Shown here: positions 12,308 to 22,976 of the stretch, piece by piece
Position numbering within the stretch: the stretch's first letter is position 1
How the letters are laid out: each line of letters opens with the position of its first letter
Assembly (NCBI RefSeq): GCF_021347895.1
Contig: NC_067125.1
Location: 25,337,621 to 25,401,620 of the forward strand
Origin: Acanthochromis polyacanthus
Taxonomy: Eukaryota; Chordata; Actinopteri; Pomacentridae
Direction: 5' to 3'
DNA length: 64,000 bases
Notes under the pieces: generated by a model
The model's input: the letters and a program-made list of their open reading frames with translations, nothing else
The model's database searches: none
Told to the model about the DNA's origin: nothing
Made by a program: the position numbers and the translations under genes

Positions 12308-13873
12308 CTGAGGCACACAAACACACTCAAATTTTAATAATATCCTCCAGATACTAGAGCATTTCATGTCCAATTTGCTGTTAATAATTCTAGTTAGTTT
12401 CCTCTCAGGCTAAGTTATGAAAACAGCAGCAGTAACAGGATAGCCGATGGTGAAACCGAAAAAATGGAAACTTTAAAGGCTCGTTTTTAATGAATAAATT
12501 CTCTGGTGTTGTTACTCTATTAAGTTTTAATTTAGTTGGTTGCATTGATAGGTTGTATAGTCCCTAAAGAAAAGTATTCAAATCTTTCCCGATAATTGCT
12601 TTTTCAATAACAAATGTTTTCCATTTTAAATGGGCTTTTTGACAAGAATTTGCTAAAAAGACTCTTTCATGCCAAAGTGAAATAGATCTTTACAAAGCAA
12701 AGTCACGTAATTAAACATATCAAATGTAAAATGTGCGTAAGTATTCACCCTGTTTAAGTCAGTATTTAGTCAGTCTGTAGGAGGTGTTTTCACTTTGAAA
12801 TGAAAGAGTCTTTACCTGTAAATTCCGATCCAAAAATCCAAATCTAATAGACCATGATTCCCATTTTATTGCTTTTCAACACTGAATCACTGTCATTTTA
12901 TTTATTTTTTTCTGACAAGCATTTACCAAAAAAAGACTCTTTTATGTCAAAGTGAAAACTGATATCTACAAAGTAATGGTTATTAATTGCAAATATAAAT
13001 TAAGCGATTTCATAAGTTTCCACCCTTTTCAACTCAGCATTTAGCCAGTCCATAAAAGATGTTTTCACTTTGATATGAAAGAGTCTTTTATTGCAAATTG
13101 TAGTACAAAAGGCCAAATTTATCTGACCATGATTCCCTTTTATTGCTTTTCAACACTGAATTATCAACAGCTTATTTGTGTTTGACAAAAATTTACAAAA
13201 AAAAAAAACTCTATGCCAAAGTGAAAGCAAATTTCTTCAAGATAATGTCAAACAATTGCAAAAGTTTGCACATTCTCAGTATTTATTCGGCCTGTCTTCA
13301 CTTTGACATGAAAGAGTCTTTTTTTATAAACTCTCATTCAAAATCCACAATTAATTGACCATTATTTAGCGGTAAAAAGCAATAAAAGAAGAAAACTTCC
13401 TTAGGAGGTGAATATGTTCTAACGGTATTGTAGCTTGTCTTTCCACTAAATTTAAACCATCACCTCTAAACTCCAGACAGCAGCTCGCATAACAACACAA
13501 ATATTTCACTTTTTTCTTTTTTTTGTGCAGATTTAAAGCTGTTCTAGAAGCACAAGGGCACCAACACTGTTCTATAACTTGTTCTTCTTGCTTGACTGAG
13601 TGCAAAATCTAGTGTACGGTTCTTGTCACCTCACACTTCACTTCTGAATCCATTTTATCCATTAAGCTGTCAAGGAGGAAAGGTCATCCTATTCTTGGAG
13701 TACAGTCAGTGTTTCCAGACACCGATCAACAAAAAAAACACAGACTGAGAAAGGAAAAAGTGATTTTGTGTTCTAGTGTGCATCTTCTGTTGCATCCACT
13801 GTTTATGGTGAACAATCAGAGGAGACACTGGGATCTGTAGCGGCTAAAATAACAAAGATTTCACTTTACTTAC
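12308..13873 (-). other. Intron containing a palindromic tandem array
   Basis: A 1.57-kb intron. Apart from the three-copy array at 12560-13340 it is AT-rich sequence without recognised features. Confidence 0.8.
12560..13340. repeat. Three diverged tandem copies (~273 bp) each with an internal inverted repeat
   Basis: The phrase GACTCTTTCATGCCAAAGTG (or a close variant) occurs at about 12660, 12935 and 13207. Its reverse complement (CACTTTGAAATGAAAGAGTC-like) occurs at about 12790, 13064 and 13300. Other shared phrases are ACCATGATTCCC.TTTATTGC and TTTTCAACACTGAAT. Each unit can therefore fold on itself. It may be a MITE that was tandemly amplified; no terminal signature is clear. Confidence 0.75.
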
Positions 13874-13999
13874 CGTCTGTTCGTCTGTTGGCTCCGAGTC
13901 CATCTCTGGTTGGGCCAGTTGGCACGTCGACTCTCTTAGATGACTTCTTTTCTGACTCAACACCTGCTTCAACTCTGCATGAAGCTTTTCCTTCTGTAC
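13874..13999 (-). CDS. Exon with the periaxin-equivalent start codon and an upstream in-frame extension
   Basis: This 126-bp (42-codon) exon has acceptor CTGCAG with AG at 14001-14000 and donor ACG then GTAAGT at 13873; it is in phase 0 at both ends. It reads VQKEKLHAELKQVLSQKRSH followed by LRESTCQLAQPEMDSEPTDE and QT, then splices directly to SAEE of the PDZ exon. The ATG at 13903-13901 has G at -3 and G at +4. It lies 18 residues before VEI, almost where human periaxin starts (16 residues before VEI), so MDSEPTDEQT is the likely conserved start. The residues before it are charged and heptad-like (a possible short coiled coil) and stay open through the whole exon, so a longer isoform is possible. 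Confidence 0.8.
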
Positions 14000-16900
14000 C
14001 TGCAGGAAACACAAATATACCACAAGGTGAGACGGTCTGCAGTGTAGGAGGACGTCATGATGCCACAAGAAAAGACAGAAAAACACGAGCAAAATTAACC
14101 AATCTCGGGTGGAAAAAGTGCCGTTTAAATCTCAGTTCTTAATCATGCATATGAAAGGTGAATCTTAGAGAATTAGAATTATTAATGAAATAAATAATAG
14201 TAGAAGAGGCTACAGTAAATTAACCCTGTAAAAAATTAATTAATTGATAAATACTACAGATAATAAAAATATTAAAAAATAAAATCATAAAAATAATATA
14301 TGTTATTATATAAAAATATCTATATAGACAATTTTATTTTATTATATCTAATTTTATTTGTATTAATTATATATCATTGTTATAATTACATTTTTTATTT
14401 TTATATTTTTTTTAAACCAACAGTGGGCACATTTACTGTAACCTCTTTTACTAAGCAACAGTGAGTATTTTTTTTTAAATTATTTTGCTATTTTTATTTA
14501 AATTTTGTTATTGGTTTGTATTATTTTCTTCATTGCATGTTTGCTGTTATCCTGAAATGGTACAATTACACAACACTGATGACAGTTCTAATTTATTTGC
14601 TTAGATTAATTAATGATTTTTTAAAATTATTTTATTTTCCTTGTTCTAAAACAATAATCAAAGGAAGATTTTGGTTTGGCTGAAACAAACGATTTAATGT
14701 ATTTCTTAAAATTCAGCTCAAAGACAAAGATGAACAATGCAATTTTCTGAAAGCTGCATTTGTGCGCAGCTGATATTATTACAATGTTAAATCAGTAACT
14801 TAAATGAAATATGGATTTGAATTAACTCCACATAAATGTGATTACAATTTTCATTTGGAAGTGTAATATTATTTTATTTAATACATTTATAAAAAAAGAA
14901 AACTAAAAAGATTAAACTCTGAATCCCGAAGTGCCCGCATTGCTCAGAAAAACCTAAAATATTACAATATAAGAGATGTGGAGACTAAAAAATAATAAAA
15001 AAGCGGTAAGATATAATTACAAAAAATAATTAAAATAAAATAAAAAAGACAGTTTTACTGGGGTAATATCACACAGATAATGAAATATTGCACCTGAAAA
15101 ATGAGATAAAATTAAACCTAAATATTGCTCTTAACACATTAATGTCATAACAAACGTGTTATTTGATATCATAGAAAGCATAAAGCTAAAATTGTCCGTT
15201 TTCAACATGAAGCTACATTTGAAAGCTCAATAAAATCTCTTAATAGTTAAAATGTCCAATATTCAACCATGCAGTCCAAACTATCACATTACCAATGTCA
15301 TAATAAAGTCATTTTGTTTGTCTTATTGTTAGCAGCTATGATTTAGCTTTATAACTAGTTAGTTTGCATCTAGCCTGTTTGCGACACAAACATTTGAAGC
15401 CTGCAGGCGTCGCTGCATCACGACAACAAACGGCCATTTTGTCCCACAAACTAAAGCTGCTAACGTTCTACTTTTCAACCCTGAATGAGGTAAACGGTGT
15501 TTACATCAGTCTTAAAACCTGCAGCTGGTTTCAGATCCACCACATTCACACGTTTTTTGTTGTCCAGTCACCTGCTGCTGCATGAAAAGGCCTCGACGGA
15601 CGTTTGTGCTGATGTGGGAGAACTGAAAGCTTGTTTATGTGGCTGACAATGACCTCAGCAGATCAGGCCTCCACTATTGTGATCTGGTTTGTATGGACCC
15701 ACTGGTCCAGTGCTGACTTCTCCTCTCTGAATGTGTTCAAACAACAATGTAGCTCGTAAAAATTTCAACATTTTCTGCAGCTCTGAGGGTCCTGAGGTCA
15801 ATTTCCCTTCTCTGTTGGGTAAAGTTAGTCACACTGGCCTGCATACGTGAGGTTAATCCACATTATTATGAAACCACTGCAAATTATTAATCAGGTTTAT
15901 CTCAGAGGTGAACTTCAGACACCCGTAGCGCATGTGAAGCTGTAAATTAGCTTAGCTTAGCATGAAAACTGGAAAATGAAGGCAACAGCTAGCATCATTC
16001 ACACCGAATTTGGCAAAATCCACTCACTAGCATCTCAAAAACATGCCATATTATTGGTTTAAAGTGCACAAAATTCAAGTTTAAGCTCAGGTGAGTATAT
16101 ATTCAATGGATGGATACAGTTTAAGTGTGATATTAATCATGTAATAGTTCAGGAATAGAAGAAAAATGAAGGAATATTGACAAAAATTGCATTTCTTAAA
16201 AATTTAACATCATTTTACTGCCTTTTCATCATCACATCTATGTGTTTCTCCTGGTTAATCATCACATCTATGTATTTCTCCCAGTTAAAGGGATTAGTAT
16301 ACGGGATTTTGTAATGCATAGTGATGAATTTGTGGATTACTCGCCTCATCCTCCCTTCCAAGCCTGTAGCAGAACTCATACTGGGTGCAAAAACGTTAAA
16401 AACAACAAAAACTGGTGTTTGGTTTGTTCTTTCTGGGCTAAAGCTGCAACACAGTCTATAGGTATGAATGGCTCATTCAAAGGTAAACCATGGTTCTTAT
16501 TTTCAGGTGATTATACACTAATGACAACAAAATTATCAATATATAATTTAATTTCTGCTAATAGATACCACTAAATCTAAACATTCTCCAGCACCACTTT
16601 ATATGAACTACATCTCCTTTTTCAAACTAGAACAGCTCAGATTGATGAGGATGCCATTAATTCTGCAGGTATTTTGTCTGAAACTGAACTATTGAACCTC
16701 CTGGTGACAGTAGAGGAGAAGTTAATGGATCACCACAAGTCTGTTGGATTCACTGGTTGTTCAGGTCTTTCAGTCGGTTTAAGATAAGATAAACTTTGTT
16801 ACAGCAGCTGGATACAGATGAGGCATTAAGGAAGCAGGACAAAAAATACAAAAGTACAATAAGGCTGAAAATGTACACATGGATAAGTACAGATATGATG

Positions 16901-17308
16901 GATGAAGTGCTCAGTTAAAGGACACAAAGGGGGATTATTGGTTGACATTAACTATCATTACTCTGACACAGCTAGTGTGGCTAAAAATGGAAAAAGAATT
17001 AAGGGGATTTAAAATAAAACCAAGAAAAATGTGCACCTTAAGTGAGCATATTACAGGTTTTCTACTTCAAAATGACTTTCCCTTTTAATGCAACTAATAA
17101 GAATAATGATCCGTGCAGTGTTGTTCTTTTCCTGTAAAACATCTCAAACTTTAGACTTTCATATTTTGATTTTTTTTTCCTTCTCCACATTCTGCAGAGT
17201 GTTCTTCCAAACTCCTTCATCCAGACTCTCAAACCTCCCTGGAGATGTGTCGTGTGAATGCTTCCTGCAGCTGTATTTGTGTATTTGTGTGTGTTTTGGG
17301 AGTCTCAC
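14000..17308 (-). other. Intron, AT-rich
   Basis: A 3.3-kb intron between two phase-0 exons. Positions 14160-15320 are very AT-rich, with runs of TAAAAT-type sequence. Around 16780-16800 a TAAGATAAGATAAACTTTG motif resembles the tail of a fish non-LTR element but is too short to classify. No gene seen. Confidence 0.7.
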
Positions 17309-17413
17309 CACTCTCTCTGGACTCTCCTGCTCGTCGGCGGCGCTGCTGTGAGGGTTTCTCTGCGGGGCGGAGGGGGATCTGCTAGACGGGGGCGACCGCC
17401 TCTTATCTTTTAC
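17309..17413 (-). CDS. Upstream coding exon of the periaxin/AHNAK-like gene (N-terminal extension)
   Basis: This 105-bp (35-codon) exon has an acceptor TGTGTGCAG (AG at 17415-17414) and a donor GTG then GTGAGA at 17308; it is in phase 0 at both ends and joins the next exon in frame. It encodes VKDKRRSPPSSRSPSAPQRN followed by PHSSAADEQESPERV, a basic, serine/proline-rich disordered segment. I do not recognise it in mammalian periaxin, whose start lies downstream, so it is either an N-terminal extension used in fish or the 3' coding part of an alternative transcript. The evidence is splice sites, length divisible by three, and open frame, not homology. Confidence 0.6.
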
Positions 17414-17474
17414 CTGCACACAGAACAGGAGGCTCACTGGGCTGCAGCGTTGGGTGGAGTTTCACCCTTTAACT

Positions 17475-18715
17475 CAGAGGTGTCAAACTCATTCTAGTTC
17501 AAGGGTCACATTCGGCCCAGTTTACTCTCAAGTGACCAGTAAAATCACAGAATAATAGCCTATAAATAACCACAATTCCAAATGTTTCCTTTGTTTTAGT
17601 GCAATAAAGGTACGTTCTGAAAATGTTCACATTTAAGGAATTATCTTTTTGCAAAACATCATAAACAACCCGAAATTTCTGAAGAAAATTAAGTTCATTT
17701 TCAACAACATTATGCCTCAGTTTATCATTTACACATTACAACTTACAGATCAGTCTGTCTACAAAAAGGCACAAAACATTCAGTGACAGCTGTCTGGAAC
17801 TGAATCATAGTATTTTATTTTGTGATCAAAATGACAAAAATCAGAAAAAAGACAAAAAGCAACAAACACGACAAAATATTACAAAAATGAGGCACAAAAT
17901 GACAGAAATGAGATAAGAAACGAATCAAAAAAAGAAAACAATTGTACAAAAAAAGTTAAAAAGCGACAAAAAAAAGAAGAAATGTTACACAAATGACAAA
18001 CAAGACAAAAACAAACAACAAAAAAGTGAGACAAAATATTAAAACAAAACAACAAAAACAATACAAAACAGCAAATAAAGCAAAACATAAAATGACAAAT
18101 AGACAAAAAAAACACAAGCGAGAAAAAAGGAAACACAAAATGACAAAAACATGACAAAAAGACAAAAACAAGACAATATATTACAAAAACGAGACACAAA
18201 ATGACAAAAAATGAGACAAATGACACGAAGCAAAACAAAAAAGAGACAAAAAAGTTAAACAAACAAAAAAATGGACAAAAATGAAACAAAAAGACAAAAA
18301 ACAAACGAGATGAAAAGGAAACACAAAATGACAAAAGCACAAGACAAAAAACAAGACGATATATTACCAAAACGAGACACAAAACAACAAAAGCGAGAAA
18401 CAAAATGACAAACAAATGAGAAAGGACACGAAGCAAAACAAAAAAGTTACAAAGAAAAAAATGGTCAAAAATGAAACAAAAAATGACAAAAAGAAAAAAC
18501 AAGCGAGATGAAAAAGAAACAAAATGACAAAAAACATGACACGACAGAAGTCATGCAAAAAAAGGACAAAAACAAGACAAAATATTACAAAAATGAGACA
18601 CAAAATGACAAAGGAACAATGACCAATCTAGCATTTTACTTTATGATCAAAACAACTTGTCATGGCCTAGATAATTATTTTAAATGTGTAGTTACACAAT
18701 TTTACAGTCAATGTT
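17475..18715 (+). mobile_element. Non-autonomous hAT-like element, copy 1 (ACAAAA-rich core, 3' truncated)
   Basis: It starts with GAGGTGTCAAACTCATTCTA followed by the phrase CACATTCGGCCCAG, a widespread end motif of non-autonomous DNA elements. The body shares long segments with 60957-61966 (AATTATCTTTTTGCAAAACATCAT, then CAACATTATGCCTCAGTTTA, here described in parts). The core from about 17820 to 18610 is a degenerate array of ACAAAATGACAAAAA-type units. Similarity to the second copy ends near 18715 before the GGCCCGC end, so this copy lacks its right terminus. Frames read from it on the minus strand (F/L/C/V-rich) are low-complexity artefacts. Confidence 0.7.
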
Positions 18716-19482
18716 GTATGTTTGAGCCTAACCCTGCTTTAACTCCTCTAGTGCGACTCTTTGTTCCTGTAGACCTAGCATTGTGAGGTGAGTTTTCTCA
18801 CTGTCTTTCAGCTCCTACTGAGATGTTTATTTGCCGATTTTAACCTTCTGCTGCTCTGGTGAAGCTGCTCGGCCGAGGGAACTAGCTGGTTAATCTCCTG
18901 GCTGCATACGTACAGTGCAGCTCAGTAAACTTCCTCTGCATGAATAAAACACGACGGAGGAGCTGCACACTCGTTGCACGCTGAGCTTCTTCTGCTCTGT
19001 ATGCCGGTCGGGCTTCTGCTAGCATCCACTTAACATGTGGATGTGCTCATCTCACGCTGCTGGATTAAATATGAATCAGGTATTGATCACAAACTGAACT
19101 GTCAAAACACTGAAGGGCCGCGAAAAATAGACTTTATTTCTGAGGAACCTGGACCTGATTCATGTCCTCAGATGACCGACGCTCCTGCTTCTAGTTTTAA
19201 GAGTTTCTTCTTCATCTTGTTTGAGTTTCTTCTTGGAACTGCGAAAGAAGCTGAAGGAGAAAATTAAACATTTTTCTCCCTTGGTGAATATAGGCTTCTG
19301 TAAATGAAACGATAAATTAAACTCTCACTGACCTACTTTATTTCATTTCACCTGATTATAATCCACCAGAACTTATTTCTATTATCACGGCTGACTTTAA
19401 TTTGCGGTGAATCCGATTCCACAGAGCTTTTTTCTCTCTTTTAGTTAGGTTCTTTTCCTTCTTATCCCCTTTCTGAAGATGA
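18716..19482. other. Non-coding gap, no feature recognised
   Basis: Mixed-composition sequence without a supported exon or repeat end. Confidence 0.5.
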
Positions 19483-21075
19483 TACACTACCAGTCAAAAG
19501 TCTGGACACACCTTCTCATTCATTGTTTTTTCTTTATTTCGATGAGTATTTATATTGTAGATTCTCGCTGAAGGCATCAAAACTATGAATGAACACATAT
19601 GGAATTATGTAGTAAACAAAGAAAATGTGAAATGAGTCAAAACATGTTTTATATTTTAGATTCTTCAAAGCAGTAACCCTTTGTTTTGAACACTCTTGGC
19701 ATTCTCTGGATTAGCTTCATGAGGGAGAACCTGAAATGGTTTTCCAACAGTCTTAAAGGAGTTCCCAGAGATGCTGAGCACGTGTTGGACCTTTATGTCT
19801 TCTTCACTCTGTGGTCCATCTCATCTCATCTCAAACCATCTGGATTGGGTTTAGGTCAGGTGACTGTGGAGGCCAGGTCATCTGATGCAGCACTCCATCA
19901 TCTTCTTCTTGGTCAGATAGTCCTTCCACAGCCTGGAGGTGTGTTTGGGGTCGTTGTCCTGTTGAAGAATAAATGACGGTCCAACTGAACGGGATGGCAT
20001 GTCGCTGCAGGATGCTGTGGTAGCCATGCTGGTTCAGTGTTCCTTCAATTTGGAATAAATCCCCAACAGTGTCACCAGCAAAACACCCCCACACCATCAC
20101 ACCTCCTCCTCCATGCTTCACAATGGGAACCATACATGTTGAGACCATCCGTTCACCTTTTCTGTGTCACGCAAAGACCCAGCAGGTGGAACCAAAGATC
20201 TTAAATTTGGACTCAGACCATAGCACAGATTTCCACTGGTCTGATGTCCATTCCTTGTGTTTCTTGGCTCAAACAAATCTCTTCTGCTTGTTGCTTTTCC
20301 TTAGTAGTGGTTTCTTAGCATCTATTTGATCATAAAGGCCTGATTGGTTCAGTCTCCTCTGAACAGTTGTAGAGATGTGTGTGGTACTAGAACTCGGTGT
20401 GGCATTTATCTGGGCTTTAATCTGAGGTGCTGTTAACTTGCCATTTCTGAGGCTGGAGACTCGGATGAACTTCTCCTCAGCACCAGAGGTGACTCTTGGT
20501 CTTCCTTTTCTAGAGCGGTCCTCGTGAGCCAGTTTGGTTGTAGGGCATGATGGTTTTTGCAGCTGCACTTGGGGATACATTCAAAGTTTTTGCAATTTTC
20601 CGGACTGACTGACCTTCAGCTCTTAAAGTATTGATGGACTGTGGTTTGTCTTTACTTAGCTGATTGGTTCTTGCCATCATATGGATTCTAACAGTTAAAC
20701 AGGGCTGTCAACTGTGTACCAACCAGACTTCTGCACAACACAACTGATGGTCCCAACCCCATTTAGAGGGCAAGATATTTCACAAATTAACCTTGACAAG
20801 GCACACCTGTGAAATGGAAACCATTTCAGGGGACTACCTCATGAAGCTCATCCAGAGTATGGCAGGAGTTTGCAAAGAAGTAATCAAAGCAAATTGCAGC
20901 AATTTTAAGGAACCTAAAAACTAAAACATGCTTTAATTTATTTTCTGCTTTCTTGTTTACTACATAATTTTATATGTGTTCATTCAAAGTTTTGTGCCTT
21001 CAATGAGAATCTACAATGAAAATAAAGAAAAACCATTGAATGAGAAGGTGTGTGCAAACTTCTGACTTTTGCTTC
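19483..21075 (-). mobile_element. Tc1-like transposon relic, ~1.6 kb
   Basis: The left end is TACACTACCAGTCAAAAGTC followed by TGGACACACCTTCTCATTCA. The right end carries the diverged inverse (AAGGTGTGTGCAAACTTCTG, then ACTTTTG). Subterminal sequence is also inverted (GTAGTAAACAAAG... on the left, CTTGTTTACTACATAA on the right). The enclosed transposase frame lies on the minus strand. The length fits a full Tc1 element (about 1.6 kb). Confidence 0.88.
19831..20580 (-). pseudogene. Tc1-type transposase pseudogene
   Basis: Two minus-strand pieces survive. 20580-20269 carries the helix-turn-helix part (RKGRPRVTSGAEEKFIRVSS and a second segment beginning TAPQIKAQINATPSSSTTHI, typical of Tc1 paired-like DNA-binding domains). 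20148-19831 carries GGGGVMVWGCFAGDTVG and SPDLNPIQ. An in-frame stop separates them, and the region around 20040-19900 has shifted frame, so the DDE core is broken. The final catalytic residue of the SPDLNPIE motif is Gln instead of Glu. The gene is dead, and the element could only move in trans. Confidence 0.88.
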
Positions 21076-21789
21076 ATGAACTTTTTCATAAATAAATCTG
21101 TAAAAACCTAATGTAACTGCAAATTTCATCTCAAACTATAAACTTGAGGCCTAAGATGGTAAGATATGCAATAACTTTGCATTTTTGCTCTTCAGTTTAG
21201 ATGTTAAACTGCATTTTGTTTCCTTGTTTTCTGTGCATTTACAAATCTGATTATTCCTTCCTGTAAAATAAAGTTATTATGCTTCGTCGACTGAATTCTC
21301 TCCTATCATATCACTCACTGGGTGGAAATAATCTAAACACATACTTTTGCAGCCCGCAAACATTAAAGCCTGAACGATAAACCATCCTGTTTATGAGGTG
21401 CATCGAAAGTAACACACAGCTCTCTTCATAAAAGTGTAATAATGCACTAAATGTGAAATACATGTGCAGCTTGACGTTGTCAGTAAAACACTACTGCTGT
21501 GCTCCATAACCAGCATCTGTCCACGCTCGTTTCAGTCATCAAACTGCGATCACATAAAGAGTTGCTCCGCTGAGTTAAAGTGTTGTTACTGTGTGAACGC
21601 TCATGTGGAAAAAACGACTGGAAGCTGCTGATTTTTACAACATATTTGAACGAGCAAACATTGGATTTTCTGTGCCCAAAGAAATAAAGATGAAGATCAT
21701 AAAGTCAAACAAATGGCACAGCTTTTCTAACATTTTCTCTCAACTGTGCAATAATCCTGTGTCCACCAGGACCACAGCCTCCCTTCTAT

Positions 21790-21985
21790 AGGACATTATT
21801 TGTTGTTATTTTTATTATACCGTATTTAGACTTTTTAATACTCTTTTATTGTACCAGCATCATCTGTTTTTTTCTTGGCCTTATTGCAGCTTATTTCTTC
21901 TTTTTCCTTACTTTTCAACATGTGTAAGCGACTGGATACCTTCAAGTTCTCCAAGTGGATTGAATAAAGTATCTATATAGAATTT
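21790..21985 (+). mobile_element. 3' tail of a non-LTR retroposon
   Basis: The sequence GTGTAAGCGACTGGATACCT, then CAAGTGGATTGAATAAAGTATCTATATAG, quoted in parts, matches the widespread fish non-LTR 3' end whose hallmark is GG(A/G)ATTGAATAAAGTATCTATC. A second, weaker tail of the same style follows at about 22080-22120. Only the tails remain, and I cannot assign a clade with certainty (L2/Rex-like). Confidence 0.5.
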
Positions 21986-22130
21986 CTTTGTTAAATACCA
22001 GCACGATTTCGTGCCTTATTTCTTCCATCAGCACGATTTGGATGTTATTTTACAGATTATATCTCCTTATTTTTCTTAAATATAGCATGTGTGGACTGCT
22101 GGATACCTTGATAACCCCCAAATCTAAATT

Positions 22131-22229
22131 CCATCCATCCATCCATTATCATCCATCCATTCAACCATCCAGCTATCATCCATCCATCCATCCATCCATC
22201 CATCCATCCAATATCATCCATCCATCCAT
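22131..22229. repeat. (ATCC)n microsatellite
   Basis: Interrupted CCAT tetranucleotide repeat. It follows a retroposon tail, as such repeats often do. The serine/histidine/proline frames across it are artefacts. Confidence 0.9.
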
Positions 22230-22268
22230 TTCAAACTGGTGAATACTGACTGAGTTGACCATATGGGA

Positions 22269-22976
22269 GATCATAGGTGACAGTTTCTGAGTGACAAGCT
22301 TTTAAAGAAGGTGGGGTCATGTTCATTTTTGTGCCGTTTTCTTTGCACCAATCTGTGGATCAATGTTTGAAGTGCCATAACTTGTAAACGTAGCTGGAGT
22401 CCTGACATGTTACAGATTCATTGAAATGTACTGTACATGTTGTCTTCAATGGTACAGGACTACTAGTTGGAAAATTGTGATCTTTAAAACATTTCATTAC
22501 ACTTCCAGTTGGGACATTACTGTAGTAGTTTCACCATCAGACCAGCTCAATGCATGTTCAGATATTGGCCATAAATGCAAAAAAAAATGGATAAATGTAA
22601 TTTTTTTTCTCATAAAATGTCTCTGACTGGCACCATACTCTTCATTTTAAAGCTCACATTGGTGTCAATCAACTTCTTAGGGTGAAAAATAAAGGTTTTA
22701 TGGTTGTTGGAATATCAGCGTAGACATAGAAACATTGATATTTTTGGCTAAAGTTTCGCCATCATATAGCTGGTTTGTTTTATTCTATCAGAGCAAGGCT
22801 GTACCGTTGAAGACCACATGTACATATCAATGAACCTGCAACATTTCAGGACTCCAGCTACATTATTTCTCAAGTTATGGCTCTTCAAACTTCGATCCAC
22901 AGATTGGCAACAAGAAATCAACATGACCCCACCTTCTTTAAGAGTTTTAACTCAATAACTAATGTTACCTATGAGC
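22269..22976. repeat. Long inverted repeat with ~190-bp arms and ~335-bp loop
   Basis: The left arm (22269-22460) and the right arm (22796-22976) are reverse complements with moderate divergence. Matching blocks in order are TCATAGGT, AAAGAAGGTGGGGTCATGTT, CAATCTGTGGATC, GTTTGAAG.GCCATAACTTG, TAGCTGGAGTCCTGA.ATGTT, ATTCATTGA.ATGTAC and TCTTCAA.GGTACAG. No transposase frame lies between the arms. This looks like a foldback-type or heavily palindromic MITE whose ends are not obvious. Confidence 0.85.

Noticed and set aside
17879..18603. F/L/C/V-rich minus-strand frames up to 207 codons
   Set aside because: They come from the ACAAAA-rich core of a non-autonomous transposon; low complexity explains the lack of stops.
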